From: Nannobrachium achirus | Taxonomy: Eukaryota; Chordata; Actinopteri; Myctophiformes; Myctophidae | Reading direction: 5' to 3' | DNA: 64,000 nt | Assembly (NCBI GenBank): GCA_963921795.1 | Contig: OY997640.1 | Location: forward strand, 12,410,489-12,474,488 | Shown: in pieces, positions 43,040-54,926 of the stretch | Numbering within the stretch: the first letter of the stretch is position 1 | How the letters are laid out: the number at the start of each line of letters is the position of its first letter | Program-made: the position numbers and the translations under genes | Notes under the pieces: model-generated | What the model was told of the DNA's origin: nothing | What the model saw: only the letters and a program-made list of their open reading frames with translations | Database searches by the model: none

Positions 43040-43347
43040 GTGGCTGTGCGTGTGTCTGTAGCCACTTTTCCTCAGCGTTTTGCCATAGCAATGTGTTTTC
43101 CTCAGCGTTTTGCCATAGCAATATGTGTGTGTGTGTGTGTGTGTGTGTGTAGCCTTATTACATCACATTACATCACCAGTTACATCCTAGACCTATCTGT
43201 AGCCACTTTTCCTCAGCGTTTTGCCATAGCAATGTGTTTTCCTCAGCGTTTTGCCACAGCAGTATGTGTGTGTGTGTGTAGTCATATTACCGTACATCAC
43301 CAATTACATCCTAGACCTATATTTTTCCTCAGCGTTTTGCCATAGCA

Positions 43348-43425
<78 letters not shown>

Positions 43426-43440
43426 CCTGTATTACGTCAC
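43040..43440. repeat. Compound minisatellite with embedded GT tracts
   Basis: TTTTCCTCAGCGTTTTGCCA followed by TAGCAATGTG occurs five times. It alternates with GT runs (43123-43151, 43264-43280, 43350-43424) and CACCAATTACATCCTAGACC. The higher-order unit is about 120-130 bp. Confidence 0.8.
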
Positions 43441-43823
43441 CAATTACCAATTGATTGAAGACGTTATGCAAGCATGACCACCACTCACTTCACATTGGGT
43501 GTGATTTTTTTTATTTATCGTGAACACCATACAATAAATAGGTCACAATAAAACAATAGTACAAATACAAAATAACATATACTCATATTGTTCTACAAAT
43601 AACCTATGAGCTGCAGGGAATAATACAAGATAATAAAAAGTAAAACAGTTGACGTGTCCATCGTGTTGAATCGTCCCTGAACAAGTAACGCATGGTGTTC
43701 ATTTTATTCAATCATGTTGCTATTGTCAGATTGTGTGATTCCTCTGTTTTAGTATCCTTGTCATTGTCATCCTGGTTTATACCAGAATTATCATAATACT
43801 GTATGTCTGTGTGTGTGACCACT

Positions 43824-44410
43824 TTAATGTAAAGGCTGTCCCTCTGTATGAATCACCATGTGTTTTTTTAGATTACCTGTTTCAGCAAAACTTTTACCAC
43901 AAAATGTACAAGAAAAGGGCTTTTCTCCTGTATGTGTCCTCATGTGTTTTTTAATTTTACTCTTTTCAGCAAAGCCTTTACCACAGATTGTACAAGAAAA
44001 GGTCTTTTCCCCTGTATGAGACCTCATGTGTGCTTTTAGATTACCATTTTGAGAAAAGCCTTTACCACAAACTGCACAAGAAAATGGCTTTTCGCCTGTA
44101 TGAGACCTCATGTGTGTTTTTACATGACTTGTGCTAATAAGGCCTTTACCACAGACTGTACAGGAAAAAGGCTTTTGGCCTGTATGAGTCATCAGGTGTG
44201 TTTTTAGATTACTTGTTTCAGCAAAACCTTTACCACAAAATGTACAAGAAAAGGGCTTTTCTCCTGTATGAGTCCTCATGTGTGTTTTTAATGTACCCTT
44301 TCGAGAAAAGCCTTTACCACAGACTGTACAAATAAAGTGGGTTTCACCTGTATGGATCAGCGTGTGTCTTTTTAGACTACCCTTTTCAGCAAAGCTTTTA
44401 CCACAGACTG
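43824..44410 (-). pseudogene. Exon 3 of gene 5, distal piece (7 fingers)
   Basis: Begins within finger 2 (VCGKSFAEKGSLKRH) and continues RGTT, ESNT, SSHT (Leu for Phe), QGNA, ESKK and EGNK fingers to HTEGQPLH and stop. The frame is open, so decay by point mutation is slight and the insertion is fairly young. Confidence 0.88.
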
Positions 44411-45140
44411 TAGCGGGGCAGTTAAGGAGAACAATACTTCAGTTCTGGAAAGAAGCACCAAAATTTGACAGAGTGTACCTCTTGGGTCATTCTTTAGAAA
44501 AATCACATTAGACACTTAATTTTCAAAATGGCCGCCAGTGTTAAAGATGGCCGCCTTTTCGGATATGTTTTACAGTACGCCAGCCAGTTTATATTGAATT
44601 TTCATAATATTAGAGTTGTTTTGTAGGTTTTAAAACATCCTGAGTTCATTTATTACACTTTTAAAGCTGCCAGGATAACCTTTCAGACTTTTGGTTGGGG
44701 TCTTAACTCACCTGGGACCCCCCAGACAGACCCCTGAGCCTATTTCAGTCATCGCTCTGCTCCTGCTCCAGAACAATGTTAAATTAGATCTGAAATATGC
44801 TCTGAAATAAAAAATGACTAGTAGCAAATAACAGAGGTCTTCCACGGGGGGTCCGAGATCCCTGGGGGGGTCCTCAGAGCAACTACAGGGGCCTGCCAAA
44901 TCTCTATGAGATCTTTTTTTTTTTTTACATTTGAAACTTAGAATGTTTTTTATGTATCCTGGTTTTATGTATTGTACTTTGATGGTTTATTAGTATTCTC
45001 AGTATTATTTATAATGTTTTTGTGTTAAACAGTTATGGTTGACAGCTGTTACTGCAGGGATTGCAATAATGAAGGTATTGCAACTTTTCACTTTGGGCGC
45101 AAACCAACATTTCCATTTATTGCACTGCACTCACACTGAC

Positions 45141-45241
<101 letters not shown>

Positions 45242-45459
45242 CTCTTTGTTATTGTCACCCCAAAACCCTCACCTTATCCTCTTATAGAGCCCATGGTCAA
45301 TTACGCCCAAAGAGATTCACTACAATACAGTAATTTCAGACATGCAGGATATATTCGTCTTCATCATCATCATCTTCAATGTCCAACCTAATAGTGCTGA
45401 CACAGTCTCCACCATAGCATAGAGTGAAAGGCAGGTTATTTGAGCAGCTGCACCGTCCC

Positions 45460-45882
45460 TTACAACCTGCTTTGCAGACACATTTGATGAGCTACTGCCT
45501 TTGGAGCAGGGAGAGCAAGAAACCTAACTGGAACATACCCTCCACTCTCTGAATTCCATCTATTTTCTTCGATTGGTGGAAGCACAGGGCATTTTGTCAG
45601 GTATGATTTATCCTGCATTGTGACGGAGTTGGCACGGAGGTAATGTGGTAGCAGTGCAGCACAAGTTGGAGGTAGCATCTCACCCTCCAAGTTCTTTGAC
45701 AGAAATAGTTCCCATCTGAGTAATCCCAGGGTTTTTGGACCTTTTGAACTGTAAACATGGTATGCAAAATGTTCCAACTGCAATGTTGATGGAAGCTCAC
45801 CATTTATAAGCTCAGGAGGAATGGGCAATGACCTTGCCAAGGTCCTTGAAGCGGCTAATGGCTTGGTCATCATCATCATCAA
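45460..45882 (-). pseudogene. Transposon protein remnant in centre of element
   Basis: It reads RSLPIPPELINGELPSTLQL, EHFAYHVYSS, LGLLRWELFLSKNLEGEMLP, PTCAALLPHYLRANSV, then GGYVPVRFLALPAPKAVAHQ. It is the same protein type as the remnant at 31639-32019: LPPT-x-ALL, RA, AP-x-AV before a Cys-rich tail. In the other element that tail is present; here it is only the start of one (CLQSRL). An initiator is not supported. Confidence 0.6.
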
Positions 45883-46290
45883 GTAGGCATTGACCCATGT
45901 CTTTTTGGTGATTCCAACAAATGTTCTTTCCCAGTCAGCACCTTAAAATCTATGTACACAAAGGAACCCTTGACATTTGTAACATCCAATAACTTGAACT
46001 CACTCGAATATATCAATTTCCTTTTTTTGTACCGGAGGCATGGACTTGATAAGGAATTGGGGTATCAGCCTCTTCATGTGTTTGCACTTCCTCAAAATCA
46101 TGTCCCTTGATGAAGGTATCGTATTATGATGCCTACTTTGTCATACTTGACAAATTACCCTGAGCTTCCATAATAACCTGCCTTGCACTCCTCCCTGCAA
46201 ATGCTATAGTGGAAACTGTCAACACTATTAGGGAGGACATGTATAGTAGTGAATTTCTTTGGGTACAATTGACCGTGAGCTCTTAAAGAA

Positions 46291-46300
46291 GTGTGTGTGT

Positions 46301-46381
<81 letters not shown>
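46291..46381. repeat. (GT)n microsatellite in transposon right arm
   Basis: GT run with one TATG; mirror partner of 45143-45241. Confidence 0.95.
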
Positions 46382-46383
<2 letters not shown>

Positions 46384-47064
46384 GTGTTGTCAGTGTGAGT
46401 GCAGTGCAATAAATTGAGAAGTTGCAATACCTTAATTCTTGCAATCCCTGCAGTAACACCTGTGAGTGTGAACCTGTCTGTCCAACACAAAAATGTTATA
46501 AATAATACTGAGAATACTAATAAAAACTAAAAATAAACTTCCCCATCAAGATTCGGCAGGCCCCCTGTAGTAACTCTCAGGACCCCCTAGGGTACCGGAC
46601 CCCCCGTGGAAGACCCCTGGGTATTTGCCACTACTAATTTTTGCTTTCAGAGCCCAGTTACAACAACTTTAATGCTTCAGTTATGATCTAATTTAACATT
46701 GCTCTGGAGCAGGAGCAATGCGATTACTGAGATAGGCTCAGGGGTCTGTCTGGGGTGTCCCACGTGAGGAAAGACCCCAACCAAAAGTCAGAAAGGTTAT
46801 TCTGACTGCCTTAAAAGTGTAATAAATGAACTCAGTATGTTTTAAAACCTACAAAACGACTCTAATATTATGGAAATCGTACATTAACTGGCTGGCGTAC
46901 TGTTCAGAGGCAGCCATCTTGGAAACATGGCAGCCATTTTGATTTTTCAATGTCTAACGTGTTTTATCATAGGAACAACCCCTAAGGAGTACTTGTGAAA
47001 AGTTTTAGGTTTCTTTCCACTTGTGAAGTATTTTAGTGCAAAAATGCATTTATCTGCCCCGCTA

Positions 47065-47649
47065 CTGTACAAGAAAAGGGCTTTTCCCCTGTATGTGTCC
47101 TCATGTGTGTTTTTAGATGTCCCTTTTGATTAAACATTTTGCCACACTCTGTACAACTAAAGCTTTTCTTCCCTGTTTGACTCCTCCTGGAGTGAGTTTC
47201 TTTTGATGATGTCAGATCCTGGGACGGCTTGCCCTGTCCTCCCACATTTGGTGCCTTGTGTGGTTTCAGTGTGTTTAAAGCTGACTGATCTCCCCTAGTC
47301 TCATCCCAGTCATCACTGTCTTCAGTGTCAGATTCAGAACAGTGTGAAGAGAGGAGCTGGTCATCACTAGTTGGTTGTGATGTTCCACAGTCCTCTACAT
47401 CAGCTTGTGTTTGCATGCGTTCAGCTGAGGTGCTGGCTACAGGCTCTGTCTCTCTGTGTTCATCAGCATCTTCACTTTTCACCACTGGTAATGTCAATGT
47501 TGTTGACCCACCAGCCTCTTCTGGTCTTTCAATTGGCTCCTCCTGTTCCTCTTTAATCTGTGGAGGTTGTTGTTCCTCCTGGACGAGACTGGAGCTCCAC
47601 TCCTCTTCAGGTGAAACCTCCTCTTTACACACAGGGATGAGCAGGAAAT
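47065..47649 (-). pseudogene. Exon 3 of gene 5, proximal piece (linker and finger 1)
   Basis: Acidic linker with [20 protein letters not shown] and [16 protein letters not shown], then finger 1 (QGHT helix). It ends [10 protein letters not shown] at the transposon border. Reading on into the element adds AGQINAFLH and a stop. Confidence 0.88.
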
Positions 47650-48684
47650 CTAGGAAGAAAATACAACGAGAATCTATAAAGGTTTTGAATATTGTACCTC
47701 CACTGCAGTACCTCAGTGCAGAGTTGTTGCTGGAAAAAGTATCAACAGATTACCTTTTTGCCAGCATCTTCTAAAATGTAAATCTGATGGTGCGCTGACT
47801 GCGCTGTGCAGTAAAGAATGTGTCCATTATTTGTTTACATCTAGCGATCTCATAGAAGATGCGAGACGAGCTGAATAAGACAATAAGAGGCAAATGAGAG
47901 GTGGTCCCTATTAGTTTTAAAGAAGTAACTTAAATGTTGAATCTTAAATGTTAGACCAACTGTGTGCCCCACACGTTTGTGCTTCCCAAAGGAAGTTTTG
48001 ATAAGTTCAGTCCAGCACTCATTCCAGGGCCCCTCACCCCGGACTGAACATTGTCCATGTGAAGCTTGTGGAAAGTGTAGTGGAGATATTTAGTCTAAAC
48101 ACATGTTTTCGGCCAGAACTAATATTATTGATGACGTCATGGCGTGCCTCTATTGTACTTTACTTTACTGTCCTGTACTGTGCTGTACTGTAGGTTAAGC
48201 TAATACTGTCTGTCAGTCAGCCCGTCTCCCCTTGCCCACACTATGAAAACCAGGAAGTCACCTAGTTCTAGAAGCGATGCCAGAGCAAATGTCAATCAAT
48301 CTGTGATACGGTCCTGCCCCGTTTTCAAACCGTTTCTACAAAACCCCTGTGAAATACACCTTTAAGGTTACAAAGTTACAGAGAAGTATGAAAAGAAAAA
48401 AAGTACTGCTGTTTACAGAGAAAAAACAAGGCAAAAAATAAGAATCAACAATACAGAGCAGTCTATTTACGTCGGTAAAACCCTAAGAACAGTCAATGCT
48501 AGATAAGTGTAATTTCAGTGTGTTTAAAGCAGACTGATCTCCCCTAGTCTCATCCCACTCATCACCGTCTTCATTGTCTGATTCATAACAGTGTGAAGAG
48601 AGGAGCTGGTCATCACTGGTTGGTTGTGATGTTCCACAGTCCTCAGCCTGTGTTTTCATACAGTATGTTCAGCTGAGGTGCTGG

Positions 48685-48878
48685 CTACACTCTCCGTTTA
48701 TCATCATCTTCACTTTTCACTACTAAAAATGTCAACATTGACCCACCAGCCTCTTCTGGTCTATCAAGTAGCTCCTCCTGTTCCTCTTTAATCTGTGGAG
48801 GTTCATCCTGGACCAGACTGGAGCTCCACTCCTCTTCAGGTGAAACCTCCCCTTTACACGCAGGAATGAGCAGGAAAT
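48685..48878 (-). pseudogene. Exon 3' of gene 5, prematurely closed
   Basis: Contains [20 protein letters not shown] and VVKSEDDDKRRV, then TAG, the same lesion as in gene 3. Homologous non-coding DNA continues to 48515, where the internal-duplication junction ATAAGTGTAATTTCAGTGTG is seen. Confidence 0.6.
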
Positions 48879-49062
48879 CTAGGAAGAAAATACAACAAGA
48901 CTCTCTGAAGGTTTTGAATATTGTACCTCCACTGCAGTACCTCAGTACATAGCTGTCACTGGAAAAAAAGTATCAACAGATTACTTGTTGCCAGCATCTT
49001 CTAAAATGTTAATTTGATGGTGCACAGTCTGCGCTGTGCAGTAAAGAATGTGTCCGTTATTT

Positions 49063-49869
49063 GTGACCAAGGCTGGAGAAAAGGTCCATATGTAGGCATT
49101 GGTCTTTTTTCAGCTTTTTGCAGATCATGAAAGTACAGAATATTAGCTTTCAAATGATGTGTCATTCATTGAAATCTGAATATATTTGAAGAAGATATGC
49201 TTAGTTGAATGTAGTTAAACCTCAAACCAAGAATCAGACTAAAGGGCTCTCAAAGTTTGTCACACTACTGGCAGGCAGGTAAGCGTGTGAACAATGGATT
49301 GTTAACTCCACCCCTCACCCGCCCTAACCTATTGGTGGTGATCTGTAGCTGAAGCCTGAGAACAATAGCCACACTTTAGCCAACAGAAACTGCAGATGTA
49401 AATGTTGGCTTTGACATGTTAATATGTGTCACCACCCCCCAGAAGGGTATAAGGAAACACAAAAACACAGCTCTGTTTACAAACTAATTTAAGGTATTTA
49501 AAGATTCTAAAATGGAGTTCTGTTGCAATGAGAAGGTTCTCAAACAGTTGATAGACAAGATTGTGTGCACATCTCAAGCCTATATTCAGGCCAGGTGCTG
49601 GACATCAAGGTATCAGATAGTGGAAGGAGAAGAACGCCGCACACTGTTTATATGCTCCATATATATGCTTATATGCTCCAAACTTACTTTTATTATAGGC
49701 AACTGCAACGTTTCGACTTTACGTCTTCATCAGGCAAAAGGTTCTCAAACATACACTCTTAGATAAAAAAAAAAGAATAAACACCAAAAATCCTACATCA
49801 AACCTATTTTGTTAATTTGCTGGACTTCACTATTGCCTACATATGGACCTTTTCTCCAGCATCAGTCAC
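49063..49869. mobile_element. 807-bp MITE with 4-bp ATTT duplication
   Basis: The left end GTGACCAAGGCTGGAGAAAA and right end TTTTCTCCAGCATCAGTCAC are inverted. GGTCCATATGTAGGCA is matched by TGCCTACATATGGACC. ATTT stands at 49059-49062 and 49870-49873. The empty site TCCGTTATTTGTTTACATCT is present in units 1, 3 and 4. An inner frame (49512-49766) shows no known domain. GCAACGTTTCGACTTTACGT with CTTCATCAGGC inside is a phrase common in fish repeats. Confidence 0.75.
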
Positions 49870-50475
49870 ATTTGTTTACATCTCACGATCTCACAGAAGA
49901 CACGAGACAAGCTTGTGTGCCCCACCCATTTGTTCTTGCTTCCCAAAGGAGGTTTTTATAAATTCAGTCCAGCACTCACTCCATGGCCCCTCGCCCCAGA
50001 CTGAATGTCGTCCACGTGAAGCTCGGGGACTGAGCGTTCGAGGGTCTGTTGGTCCGACTAGGCTAACATTCACCAGGTTAGCATTCACCAGCGTTAGTTT
50101 TACTGAGGTTAGGGTTAGGGTTAAGGTTAGGTTTAGGTGGTCGGAAAGCCGACCCGTCGGCATATTGACACGGTTCGTGAAGCTTGTGGAAAAGTGTAGT
50201 GGAGATATTTAACTGAACGCATGTTTTCAAACAGAACTTTCAAAGGGATATGAAACTAGAGGACAATATCTGACTTCAAGTCTTAGGAAAAGTAGCACTA
50301 ATTATATTTCTGCTGCGGAGATTATGCTAACCGCAAGCGGAGGGGACCGATCAATGCTGTGTATTTGGAATATACACAAAGTGTTATATGTACGATCACA
50401 GACATTCTAGGGCTACCGCAGTACTGGCCCACTGTCACCAATAAAATAAATAAAGGCAGAGTGCTCAAAACTTAC

Positions 50476-50586
50476 TGAGATCCAGGTGGTCTTCAGGTTC
50501 CTGTTTAAGGTGGTCTTCAGGTTCCTGTTTAATAGTCCTGGCAGGAGAACTGATCTTCACCTGCAGACTGGACTCCACACACTGGT
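50476..50586 (-). pseudogene. Exon 2' of gene 5
   Basis: 111 bp, intact splice signals and doubled KQEPEDHL. It belongs to a gene without promoter or start. Confidence 0.7.
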
Positions 50587-50753
50587 CTGGAATGAAGGAA
50601 TGCAATATGCACTTTAATAATAAGGACTTTGTGACACGAATAAGGACTTTAATAATACGGAAGGCTTCTCCATCTGAAGTCAGATTTCCATTGTGTGTGT
50701 GAGTATACTGGCTGGTATTGTATATTGATCTACAAGCACTGATCCCCCAAACC

Positions 50754-50806
<53 letters not shown>

Positions 50807-50951
50807 CCTTTATTATCCCAAGGGGGGAAATTAGTCGCCCAGAGGCGGCATAGCAGTTAAGGTTAAAAATGTACAGAGAAGTAAGAAAATAAAAGAAGTA
50901 CTGTTGTGTACAGCAAAAAAGAAGAATCAACAATACAGAGCAGTCGTAATA

Positions 50952-51047
<96 letters not shown>

Positions 51048-51185
51048 AAGAACAGTCAATGCTACATAAGTGTGACTTCATAACACAAAGTAATACTTAT
51101 TATAGACAGTACAACTTATCAATGCAGTGCCAAACAGTCCAGATCTACAGCTTATCAACGCCTCACCATGCAGACTGTGTCATAC

Positions 51186-51401
51186 CTGCAGTGTGTAGAT
51201 CGATGTCCATATCACAGTCAATGTCCAGCAGTTTGTTTTGTTTCTCCAGCAGAGTTTCTAGTGTTTCCATCTCTCTCTGGAAGAGGTTGCACATGAACTC
51301 TGCAGCCGCACTGAGGCGCTCCAACAAAAACACTCTGACATTAAGCTTATCACCACAAACAGCACCACGCTGCTGTTTGTCCAAAACACACAATATCTCC
51401 T
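51186..51401 (-). pseudogene. Exon 1 remnant of gene 5
   Basis: It begins in the middle of the domain (EEILCVLDKQQRGAVCGDKL) and ends at the normal donor GTATGA. The first 17 or so codons, the start and the promoter are absent; foreign sequence (ATATGTGGGTCCC) follows. Confidence 0.8.
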
Positions 51402-51679
51402 CATATGTGGGTCCCTCAGCCTACCTACTGTATATAGTCAAATATAGCTGACTGTCTGACTAACATATAATCTGACTAACATGCAAATAAATACTGTAAG
51501 AATGTATGTTATAGACAAGATCCTGTATGTTAAAATTACAGGCCATTTCTTAAATATTTGATAGACTGGGCCAGTGGTTTTCAAACATTTTTGGCACATG
51601 CAGGGCAATTCTCTCATTTGCAAATCCCGCCCCATTCTGCCCTGTTACTATGGTGGTACAGATGACCCTGGGCAGATTG
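51402..51679. other. Right flank of the array
   Basis: No gene recognised. GGGCCAGTGGTTTTCAAACA near 51568 resembles a degenerate hAT tip (CAGTGGTTTTCAA). Confidence 0.4.
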
Positions 51680-52064
51680 TTTTTATAGTGGCAGTGAATG
51701 AGGGTATTTTCATTGCCTCATTATTGCAATTTAAAGTACCAAAGGAAAAACATCTAGGTGATATTAATAAAAAGGGAAGACAAAGGTACAGTAGTTACGT
51801 TGCAAAACAGGGGGTTTCCCCCGAAAATATATGTTTTAATTTGTTTAATCCCAGTGGGACAGAATCACCATTGCAGATTCTTTTATAGTGGAAGTGGATG
51901 GGAATTTCTTTTTTTTTCATAGCCTCATTACAGCTATATAAAGTACAAAAAAAAAAACACATCTACGTGATATTAATAAAAAGGGAAGAAAAAAGTACAG
52001 TAATTACATAGCAAAACACTAGTTTTCCCCCGAAAATATATGTTTTAATTAGTTTAATCCTCTG
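51680..52064. repeat. Two diverged direct repeats, about 180 bp each
   Basis: 51680-51853 and 51882-52064 share TTTTATAGTGG, GATATTAATAAAAAGGGAAG and CCCCCGAAAATATATGTTTT. They are an old tandem duplication without coding capacity. Confidence 0.75.
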
Positions 52065-52122
52065 GATCAGATAGAGGAGATCAATAGAAAGAGAAAGTGC
52101 AGTGCATTTTGGGTAGGAAAAT

Positions 52123-52162
52123 GAAAGCCAGCCTATTCTCCTCACATAATAGGCTGGCTTTC
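52123..52162. repeat. Perfect 15-bp hairpin, 10-nt loop
   Basis: GAAAGCCAGCCTATT, CTCCTCACAT, AATAGGCTGGCTTTC. Confidence 0.8.
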
Positions 52163-52493
52163 GTAATTCTGCCCATTTAAAATATATGTACCCAATCGAA
52201 ACTCTTAGTTACATTGATAAGGTCCATGTGAACTAGTCTGTTGAAGCTTATTCATTATAATGAGCGAAATCGCTATCACCTCGCGCGGCCGTACTGCACG
52301 AACGCCGTGCCGCGCAGAGCGGACCGTTGTTGAAAGCCTGAAGCAACATTCTCTCACTGCACAACTCGCCACAACTCCACCCCCGATAGCAAAAAGTGAA
52401 TGTTTTTTTCTGGTTGGCCAGTCAGGGAGTCTCAGGGACCAATCAGAAGGCTGACAAACGGTCCATTAACCTTCTCCTCCACCTCACCCCTGC
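52163..52493. other. GC-richer non-coding stretch
   Basis: Around 52275-52325 the sequence is rich in CpG (CCTCGCGCGGCCGTACTGCA). No gene assigned. A 64-codon frame at 52260 has no homology I recognise. Confidence 0.35.
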
Positions 52494-52868
52494 ATTACAT
52501 TCATAGGCGATTCTAGCCTCTTCCAGCAGGGGGTGCACAACCAGCGCGCGTGCCCGACGCTCGCGGGCGCGCTTAAAAAAATTGCGGATATTAGCGGTTT
52601 TGTAATGTTGTTTTAGCGGATTTCTGCAGTTAATTTTGTACCCAAATGTAACACAATATAAACAAAAAAAAGTGTAAAACAGGTGCTTCTTTTTCTAGAC
52701 ACCATATGTCTATCTATAGGATTTATTTACTTATTTTGCAGACAGAGGCAGCACAGCCAGGACATATAAAGCCAAACATCAAGTTAATCATCATTCATCA
52801 AGCAATCAAGCAGTCATTTACAGTGTCAAATAAGCATTTCACAAAAACAAATAGTAGACACATCCTTA

Positions 52869-53087
52869 TTACACAATGAACTGCAGCCTCCGGGTTTTGG
52901 CACTTGCAAACCTTTCAATTATTTTCTGCACTTTAATTTCGTGTATTTTCTCAATCTGTAAAATGCCTATATCTGACACTCTTTTATCAGTCATGGTTGT
53001 CCGTAAATACGTTTTTAGTTGTCTCAAAGTAGAGAAACTGCGCTCATAACATAATAGACTATGCACTTGGAGGGAGTACAACAGCAT
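52869..53087 (-). pseudogene. hAT transposase C-terminal fragment
   Basis: Reads VHSLLCYERSFSTLRQLKTY, LRTTMTDKRVSDIGILQIEK, then QKIIERFASAKTRRLQF. ERSFSTLRxLKTYLRxTMxxxRLxxL is the hAT C-terminal dimerisation signature. It has no link to the N-terminal piece in one frame. Confidence 0.85.
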
Positions 53088-53184
53088 TGTGTAAACAGAG
53101 ATGTGTCTTTATGTACCTGTCCTCCTGAAAGCTTGCTCGGCGTTCTCAGAACCAAAGGCCCGACATGGAAAGCAGAACGCCCGG

Positions 53185-53688
53185 TCATGGCGCACGCCGC
53201 ACGCTATACTCCAGCCAGGCAAAATCTTTAAACCACTCCTTTCTGAATTTGCGTTGTTTTTCGCCAGCGGCCTTTAATGGACATTCTACATCTTCTGGCT
53301 GATATGGACCCAAAGCCAAAAACTGCTTGGCTTTATCCGGGCCATGGCAAGGGTCTCTTTCATGAACAAAGTTGGCTTCATTTGGCTCCTCTGGGTCTGG
53401 GCCTGGGGTAACAACAGTTGAGTCTGGAGTGGGGCTTGCTTGCTGTGGAGGAACCGGGGCCTCGGTCTCCGGCAACGGCGAGCCTTCCACAGTGATGTCG
53501 GTGGCTGGATCACTGCTGCTGCAAGCTCCGTCCACCTCCTCTGGTTCACGTTCATTAGCATTACTATCAGTGTCGAGTGAACCCGTGTTCACATTTCCTG
53601 ATGATGAATTATCGGTTGTGGCACTGGGTTTGCTCTTTTTTATAAAGAATTGGTCAATTGTCTTTGTATTTATAGTTCGTTTCGCCAT
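53185..53688 (-). pseudogene. hAT transposase N-terminal fragment
   Basis: The likely start at 53688 gives MAKRTINTKTIDQFFIKKSK. A Pro/Glu/Ser-rich stretch follows, then DKAKQFLALGPYQPEDVECP and KFRKEWFKDFAWLEYSVRRA. The W-F-K-x-F-x-W-LEYS segment is the entry to the TTF-type zinc finger of this transposase group (ZMYM/KIAA1586-like). The frame ends there, before any catalytic region. The 53769 start used by a longer frame adds residues without family support. Confidence 0.75.
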
Positions 53689-54071
53689 TATTGCTGCTCT
53701 GCTGCTGTATCCATATTGTTTTAGGCGGGCGGAAACAGATAAGGAAATCACGGAATTGTGGGTCATCATATCAGAGAGTCACACAGCCGGCCAGCACAGG
53801 TGTCAATCTCACAGCCCACCCACAGTGCCTGCCAAGTCTGCCAACAGCGCCGTCGCCAAGCAAGCTGATAGGTCTTACATTGCAAGCAAGCAAGCTGAAA
53901 TACTTGCCCCTCCACCTCTATTTTTGCGCACATTTTACAAATCACGATCACTGTTTTATTTAATAATTATAAAATAAAGTTACATTACAAAAAAAAAAAA
54001 AAAATCAAAATGGCCGCCTGGCGGCCAGGGGGTGCACGTGCACCCTAGGACACCCCTTAAAATCGCCTTTG

Positions 54072-54440
54072 ATTACATTTACACTTTGCAGTACCTTACA
54101 TTTCTGTCAAATGCAGTAAACAAATCTACCGTATAAGATTATGAAACAACCCTTTGTGTGCCGATCCCGAACAAGTTCGGCTTTTTTTCGGCAAGAAACA
54201 ATATTTGTTTTGCTATTTTACTTACCCTGAGCTGCTTGTAGAGACGTGGGTGGTCCTGGCTCGTCCTACGCTTTCCAACGAGCCATTCTACGTGGTCCGA
54301 CGATTTATTCCATTGAAAATGGCCAGATGCCAAGTTTACAGCACCCCAATGTTTATTGAATCTATGCTGTCGGCGGTGCAACGTTTCACGGGGTGCCGAT
54401 CCCAAACTATATCGGCTTTTTATATAAAATGAATTAAATA
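54072..54440. repeat. Repeat-like stretch with direct repeats GTGCCGATCCC
   Basis: TGTGCCGATCCCGAACAAGT with TCGGCTTTTT (54159-54189) recurs as GGTGCCGATCCCAAACTATA with TCGGCTTTTT (54392-54421). They bracket about 230 bp containing a short - strand frame (WNKSSDHVEWLVGKRRTSQD) that reads like a transposon-derived fragment. Class unknown. Confidence 0.4.
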
Positions 54441-54926
54441 ATCGGAGGCCTCAACGAAGCCTGAGGCAAAATTTTCATCCAGGCCGCCGGCCGCGATCTG
54501 TTTACATCGGCCCGCGAGAGCGTCTCGCCGCCGAATCGCACCGCCGAATCCAATACATTCTCACATCTTTGAAGCTCATTTTCTCTGAACTGTGTTCTTA
54601 TGGAAGCAGAAAAGGTTTATTTATCGGGCTTCTAACATGACTGATAGCCTATGGCTATCTTGTAGCCATTTTCATCCGGGTCTTTTTCATGACACGCACA
54701 CACGTGTACACGCACGTCACTGCTGCGTGGGTCCCCGTATGTTACAGCGCTCGTCTATGGGAGAGACTCTGGCAAGGCTTACAGACTTTGGCGCCCTCAA
54801 GTGGCCGTGGAAGTGAAAATAACTTTATTCTTGACGTTAATGACGCTATTTCTTGTGAAGAGATGGAAAAAGAACGCACCAAGTACAGTGCAACTCAGGT
54901 CTGTTTTACTAAATGGTTAACACACC

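Larger units (their letters stand above)
52502..54071 (-). mobile_element. Internally deleted hAT transposon with exact 8-bp duplication
   Basis: The ends CATAGGCGATTCTA and TAAAATCGCCTTTG are inverted repeats. ATTACATT occurs at 52494-52501 and 54072-54079. The coding strand is -. It keeps the transposase N-terminus (53185-53688) and the C-terminal dimerisation region (52869-53087); the catalytic middle is missing. A poly(A)-like run lies near 53989-54004 (+ strand). It could move only with an enzyme supplied elsewhere. Confidence 0.85.
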
